Assembly (NCBI GenBank): GCA_030447745.1
Contig: JAUJOH010000003.1
Coordinates: forward strand, 102,727-166,726
Origin: Chloroflexota bacterium
GTDB taxonomy: Bacteria; Chloroflexota; Limnocylindria; Limnocylindrales; CSP1-4
DNA length: 64,000 nt
Direction of reading: 5' to 3'
Shown here: positions 60,995 to 64,000 of the stretch, piece after piece
Numbering within the stretch: the first letter of the stretch is position 1
How the letters are laid out: every line of letters begins with the position of its first letter
Program-made: the position numbers and the translations under genes
The notes under the pieces: generated by a model
Databases searched by the model: none
Told to the model about the DNA's origin: nothing
The model's input: only the letters and a program-made list of their open reading frames with translations

Positions 60995-62203
60995 TCAGGC
61001 GGCCGTCATTGCCTCCCGGCCGTCAGCCTCCTCCCCGCCGACCCGGTAGTCGTACATCCACGCCAGCGACTTCTCCGTGACCAGGTAGCGGAAGACCAGG
61101 CGGAGCATCACGTCGCGCGCGATACGCCCGAACGGGCCGGGCACCTTGTGGCTGCTGCCACGCGCGCCCCAGGCGACGATCTTCTCAACGCGCGCTCGGC
61201 GCAGACGCTCATACGTCGCGAACGCGTCCGGAATGGAGGGTTCGTCGCCCAGGGCCCAGGCCAGGACGACGGCGTCCTCGATGGCCATCGACGCGCCCTG
61301 CCCGGAGCTGGGCGCGGGCGCGTGCGCCGCATCGCCGATGATGATCATCGAGCCTCGCCGCCACGTTGGGACGTGCCCGAGGTCGTGAGTGTTGTCGGCA
61401 GCCAGCTCCAGCTCGCCGGCATCGATCAGCTCGACCGCCGGACCGTCGTCCTGGACAAAGAGCTCCCTGAGCTGCCGCTTCCAGGCGGCCGCGGTCGTCG
61501 CACTGCGCTCCTCCGGCGTGATCTTCGATCGCGGCAGGTTGACGAACCAGACGACGTCGCCGGCCGGCGTCGCCTGGTAGCCGAAGAAGGCGCGCCGACC
61601 GAAGATGAGGTGCCAGGCCTCAGGCTCGATGCCCCGGCCGGCGTCCTCCGTGAAGCCGCCGAAGTTCGTCAGCCCGACGTAGCGAGCCGACGGCGCCGCG
61701 GGATCGATGATCCGGCGCACGGTGGAGTGGACGCCATCGGCGCCGACGAGGAGGTCGCCGTGCGCCTCGCCGCCGTCCTCGAAGGTGGCGGTCACGCGTC
61801 CGTGGCCGGCGTCCGTGGCGTCGATCAGCCGGCGGCCGAACTCGATCCGGATCCCGCGCCGGACCGCCTCGTCCTGAAGGAGCTGCGCGAGCCGCGAGCG
61901 CTTGATGGTGTGCGCGCTGGGGCTGCCCGGGAGCGTCGAGTCCAGTGGCAGTGTCGCGAGCCTGCGGCCGGCCTCGTTCCAGAGCGCGTTGCGCTTCGTC
62001 GGAAAGCCGGCGCCGGTGGCGGCATCGAGTACGCCGACCGCGTCGAGCGCGGCCAGTCCGTTCGCGGTTACGGTGAAGTAGGAGCCCACTTGACCGTCCG
62101 CGCGAGCGTGCGACTCGAAGATGGTCGACTCGATTCCGGCCTGCTGCAATGCCATGGCGGCAACCGGACCGGCGATGCCTCCGCCAGCGATCAGGGCCTG
62201 CAT
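60995..62203 (-). CDS. FAD-dependent monooxygenase (PHBH-like)
   Basis: A 402-residue flavoprotein hydroxylase. FAD motif: MQALIAGGGIAGPVAAMALQ. The DG motif is in DLLVGADGVHSTVRR, and the second FAD motif is MIIIGDAAHAPAPSSGQGAS. Such enzymes hydroxylate aromatic or polyketide compounds, or inactivate antibiotics (TetX group). The start at 62203 is preceded by the MarR inverted repeat. It is divergent from the MarR gene, so the two probably form a substrate-induced detoxification pair. Confidence 0.92.
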   Translation of the reverse strand: MQALIAGGGIAGPVAAMALQQAGIESTIFESHARADGQVGSYFTVTANGLAALDAVGVLDAATGAGFPTKRNALWNEAGRRLATLPLDSTLPGSPSAHTIKRSRLAQLLQDEAVRRGIRIEFGRRLIDATDAGHGRVTATFEDGGEAHGDLLVGADGVHSTVRRIIDPAAPSARYVGLTNFGGFTEDAGRGIEPEAWHLIFGRRAFFGYQATPAGDVVWFVNLPRSKITPEERSATTAAAWKRQLRELFVQDDGPAVELIDAGELELAADNTHDLGHVPTWRRGSMIIIGDAAHAPAPSSGQGASMAIEDAVVLAWALGDEPSIPDAFATYERLRRARVEKIVAWGARGSSHKVPGPFGRIARDVMLRLVFRYLVTEKSLAWMYDYRVGGEEADGREAMTAA

Positions 62204-62206
62204 GGT

Positions 62207-62270
62207 GGTATCCTTTCGTATCGTATCCTGGAATCTCGGTTGCTGTACCTCTCGAACATGGAAGGATACC
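62207..62270. promoter_or_regulatory. Divergent promoter with inverted repeat, probable MarR operator
   Basis: GGTATCCTT at 62207-62215 and its exact complement AAGGATACC at 62262-62270 flank the divergent start region; a further GTATCC occurs at 62223. The spacing of 46 bases suggests two sites for one regulator, with one covering the ribosome site of each gene. Confidence 0.55.
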
Positions 62271-62273
62271 GGC

Positions 62274-62741
62274 GTGGGGACCAATCGTCAAGCGCTCGTT
62301 GCCGCCGTGGGCAGCGCCACGCAGGCGTACCAACGCGCGGTCGACGGCTTTGACGATGCGGTCGGCCGCAGGCTGGGACTCAATCCGACCGACCTGCGCT
62401 GCCTCGACTGGCTGACCGAAGGCGCCGTGTCGGCCGGTGAGCTGGGGGCCTCGACCGGACTGTCGAGCGCGGCTACCACGACGATGCTCGATCGCCTGGA
62501 GCGCAAGGGATACCTCCGTCGCTGGCGAGACACCGTGGACCGCCGCAAGGTGCTGGTCGAGCTGACGCCCCATGCGCGCGAGGTGATCGATGACCTCTAC
62601 GGCCCGCTCGGGCGCGAGGGCGACAGACTTCTCGCGCGCTTCACCACCGACGAGCTGGCCAAGGTGCGCGACTTCCTGCTCGAGGCCACCGAGGTCGTCG
62701 ATCGGCACCGCGCCAGGGTTCGCGGCTCCGCGGGCCGCTGA
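62274..62741 (+). CDS. MarR-family transcriptional regulator
   Basis: A 155-residue regulator from a GTG at 62274. The winged helix is clear: LTEGAVSAGELGASTGLSSAATTTMLDRLERKGYLRRWRDTVDRRKVLVELT in sections, with the usual DxRxx wing. It likely represses the divergent flavin monooxygenase and itself. The longer frame to 62121 lies inside the monooxygenase gene. Its stop overlaps the start of the broken iminopeptidase gene. Confidence 0.92.
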   Translation: MGTNRQALVAAVGSATQAYQRAVDGFDDAVGRRLGLNPTDLRCLDWLTEGAVSAGELGASTGLSSAATTTMLDRLERKGYLRRWRDTVDRRKVLVELTPHAREVIDDLYGPLGREGDRLLARFTTDELAKVRDFLLEATEVVDRHRARVRGSAGR

Positions 62742-63058
62742 TGTTTCCCGAGATCGAGCCGTTCGCGAGCGGCTACCTCGAAGTGGGCGACGCCAACCAG
62801 GTCTACTGGGAGACATCCGGCAACCCGGACGGCAAGCCCGCGGGCCGGGGTCAGGAGTGATGGGCGGCGGCTACCGGCGCCGGTTCGACCCCGACAGGTA
62901 CCTGATCGTCGGCTTCGACCAGCGTGGCTGCGGGCGGAGCCGTCCACTGGTGACCGATCCGGCCGCCGACCTGTCGGCGAACACGACCCCGGCGCTCATA
63001 TCCGACATCGAGGCGCTCAGGAGGCATCTCGGCGTCGATCGATGGCTCGTGAGCGGCC
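62741..63058 (+). pseudogene. Proline iminopeptidase-like N-terminal fragment
   Basis: It begins MFPEIEPFASGYLEVGDANQ and VYWETSGNPDGKPA, the usual start of prolyl iminopeptidases, then lacks the oxyanion-loop HGGPG segment and shifts frame to RRFDPDRYLIVGFDQRGCGRS and LISDIEALRRHLGVDRWLVSGLSW. It stops just before the nucleophile elbow GxSxG would be complete, and is joined to unrelated metallo-beta-lactamase sequence. Non-functional. Confidence 0.75.
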
Positions 63059-63308
63059 TCTCGTGGGAGGACATCAGCACGGTCGTGGACGATCCCGGTG
63101 GCGTCGTGGCGTTCACCACGCGTGGTGGACCGCGACCGGACCGATCGAGGACCCCTACGCTCCCGATCCCGCCAAATTGCACGCAAGCCGCGCCCGCCTT
63201 CTCGAGCTCGCGGATGTCATCGTTCCGGGCCACGGACCCCCGTTCAGGCCGGCCGAGGGCACTCCACGTCAGCTCATCCGACACCCACTGGAGATGCCTC
63301 CACCATGA
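63059..63308 (+). pseudogene. Metallo-beta-lactamase-fold C-terminal fragment
   Basis: Directly after the iminopeptidase piece the sequence reads EDISTVVDDPGGVVAFT, then (frame change) ATGPIEDPYAPDPAKLHASRARLLELADVIVPGHGPPFRP. The VIVPGHG motif is the last metal ligand of the metallo-beta-lactamase fold. The N-terminal HxHxDH part is missing. The chimera marks a deletion between two former neighbours. Confidence 0.65.
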
Positions 63309-63661
63309 CCGATCTGATCGCCCGGATGTGGCACGGGCGGGTGCCACGGGCAAAGGCGGATGCGTACTTCGAGTTGATGGAGCGGGTCGCCCTGCCGGAC
63401 TACGGCGCCGTGCCCGGCAACCGAGCTGTGTTCACTCTCCGTCGCGACGAAGGCGACGTCACCCACGTGGTGATGCTGACGCTGTGGGACTCGCTGACCG
63501 CCATCCAGTCCTTCGCCGGCGACTCGCCCGACACGGCGAAGTACTACGACTTCGATGCCGACTACCTTCTCGAGTACGAACCGACGGTGACCCACTACCG
63601 CGTCGTGCATGCCGCGGAGCCCGGGCGCTCGAGTGAAGTCGACGGACCACCGAGCGCGTAG
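63305..63661 (+). CDS. Antibiotic biosynthesis monooxygenase-like (dimeric alpha+beta barrel) protein
   Basis: A 118-residue protein: DLIARMWHGRVPRAKADAYFE, then LPDYGAVPGNRAVFTLRRDEGDVTHVVMLTLWDSLTAIQSFAG, then YYDFDADYLLEYEPTVTHYRVV. The Trp-containing LWDS strand and small size fit the ABM/DUF fold of dimeric barrels. The function may be heme or small-molecule related, or unknown. The ATG overlaps the end of the fragment before it. Confidence 0.75.
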   Translation: MTDLIARMWHGRVPRAKADAYFELMERVALPDYGAVPGNRAVFTLRRDEGDVTHVVMLTLWDSLTAIQSFAGDSPDTAKYYDFDADYLLEYEPTVTHYRVVHAAEPGRSSEVDGPPSA

Positions 63662-63716
63662 CTCGGCGGACCGGGTTCGTCCGGGGTCGGCGAGCGGTCC
63701 GCGGCGCGAGTTCGCG

Positions 63717-64000
63717 TCAGCTGCGCTCGTCGCGCTGACGAGTGGCCGGTTTCTTGACCGCCCGGATGAACAGGAACCACGGGCGCCGGGTCATCTGTTC
63801 GTACAGCCCCGGGGAGTCGGCGAACGCCTCTGGATCGGGGATCGGCTCCGGGATCCGCTCGACGAGGAAACCTGCCTCGGCCAGGGCATCGACGATCGCG
63901 CTCAACGGCCGATGGTAGAAGCGCACCTCGAAGTCGCGGCCACCCTTGCGCCACGTGTCGGTCAGCAGTGTCGTCTCGAAGTACGGCGCAGGCGGTTCGG
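63717..64000 (-). CDS. SAM-dependent methyltransferase, C-terminal part (cut by window edge)
   Basis: The C-terminal 94 residues of a class I methyltransferase enter from the right edge: FETTLLTDTWRKGGRDFEVR, FYHRPLSAIVDALAEAGFLVERIPEPIPD and TRRPWFLFIRAVKK to the stop at 63717. The RPLSAIVDALAEAGF and final beta-hairpin are typical of the C-terminal half of this fold. The SAM motif lies outside the window. Confidence 0.7.
   Translation of the reverse strand, partial: EPPAPYFETTLLTDTWRKGGRDFEVRFYHRPLSAIVDALAEAGFLVERIPEPIPDPEAFADSPGLYEQMTRRPWFLFIRAVKKPATRQRDERS

Overview
The window is very GC-rich, with G or C at nearly every third codon position. Genes are packed head to tail, and many start codons overlap the previous stop (ATGA or GTGA). 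Three sugar-binding lipoproteins have a lipobox followed by a long Ala/Ser/Thr/Pro-rich linker. There is an ECF sigma factor and many RbsA-type sugar transporters. This suits a soil or sediment Chloroflexota bacterium (Limnocylindria/Ellin6529-like); a high-GC actinobacterium is the main alternative. I see no rRNA, tRNA or CRISPR.

From 1 to about 51 kb the window is one long accessory catabolic island for sugars or sugar acids, probably plant- or microbe-derived deoxy, branched or methylated sugars. It holds three RbsA-like ABC transporters (6.6-10.5, 21.7-25.6 and 42.3-46.0 kb) plus the remains of a fourth binding protein; three enolase-superfamily acid-sugar dehydratases; two fucose/arabinose isomerase-like proteins; two rhamnose-mutarotase-type proteins, one a double-domain form; an aldo/keto reductase of the L-fucose dehydrogenase type; about six short-chain dehydrogenases; a D-apionate-lactonase-like protein; a fuconolactonase-type amidohydrolase; a phosphotriesterase-type lactonase; and a xylose-isomerase-like TIM barrel. 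An E1 alpha/beta pair of a 2-oxoacid dehydrogenase sits beside two dehydratases and a CaiB/BaiF CoA-transferase (1-5.4 kb). A matching E2, split into a free lipoyl protein and a separate catalytic protein, lies at 46.6-47.6 kb, near a CitE-like lyase and a mesaconyl-CoA-hydratase-like protein (49.4-51.2 kb). Two cytochrome P450s read as one continuous fused frame at 28.2-30.8 kb.

One intact LacI-family regulator gene (5.5 kb) lies in the island, and copies of a 14-bp operator-like motif (consensus CTGGAAACGNTNCC) lie upstream of almost every transcription unit. I infer that the island is a single regulon.

The sequence also carries much breakage. Single-base frameshifts cluster at 25-27.8, 30.8-33.1 and 49.6-51.2 kb. 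There are clear remnants: an alcohol dehydrogenase with a large internal deletion (20.5 kb), an SDR carrying a transposase scar (19.3 kb), a decayed binding protein (40-40.9 kb), a LacI fragment (49.1-49.4 kb), and epimerase, SRPBCC and transporter fragments (51.2-52.9 kb).

From about 52.3 kb onward the content is ordinary chromosome: cupin, pirin, membrane protein, ECF sigma with a membrane-anchored partner, methyltransferases, a nuclease-like hypothetical, a serine hydrolase, and a flavin monooxygenase divergent from a MarR regulator.
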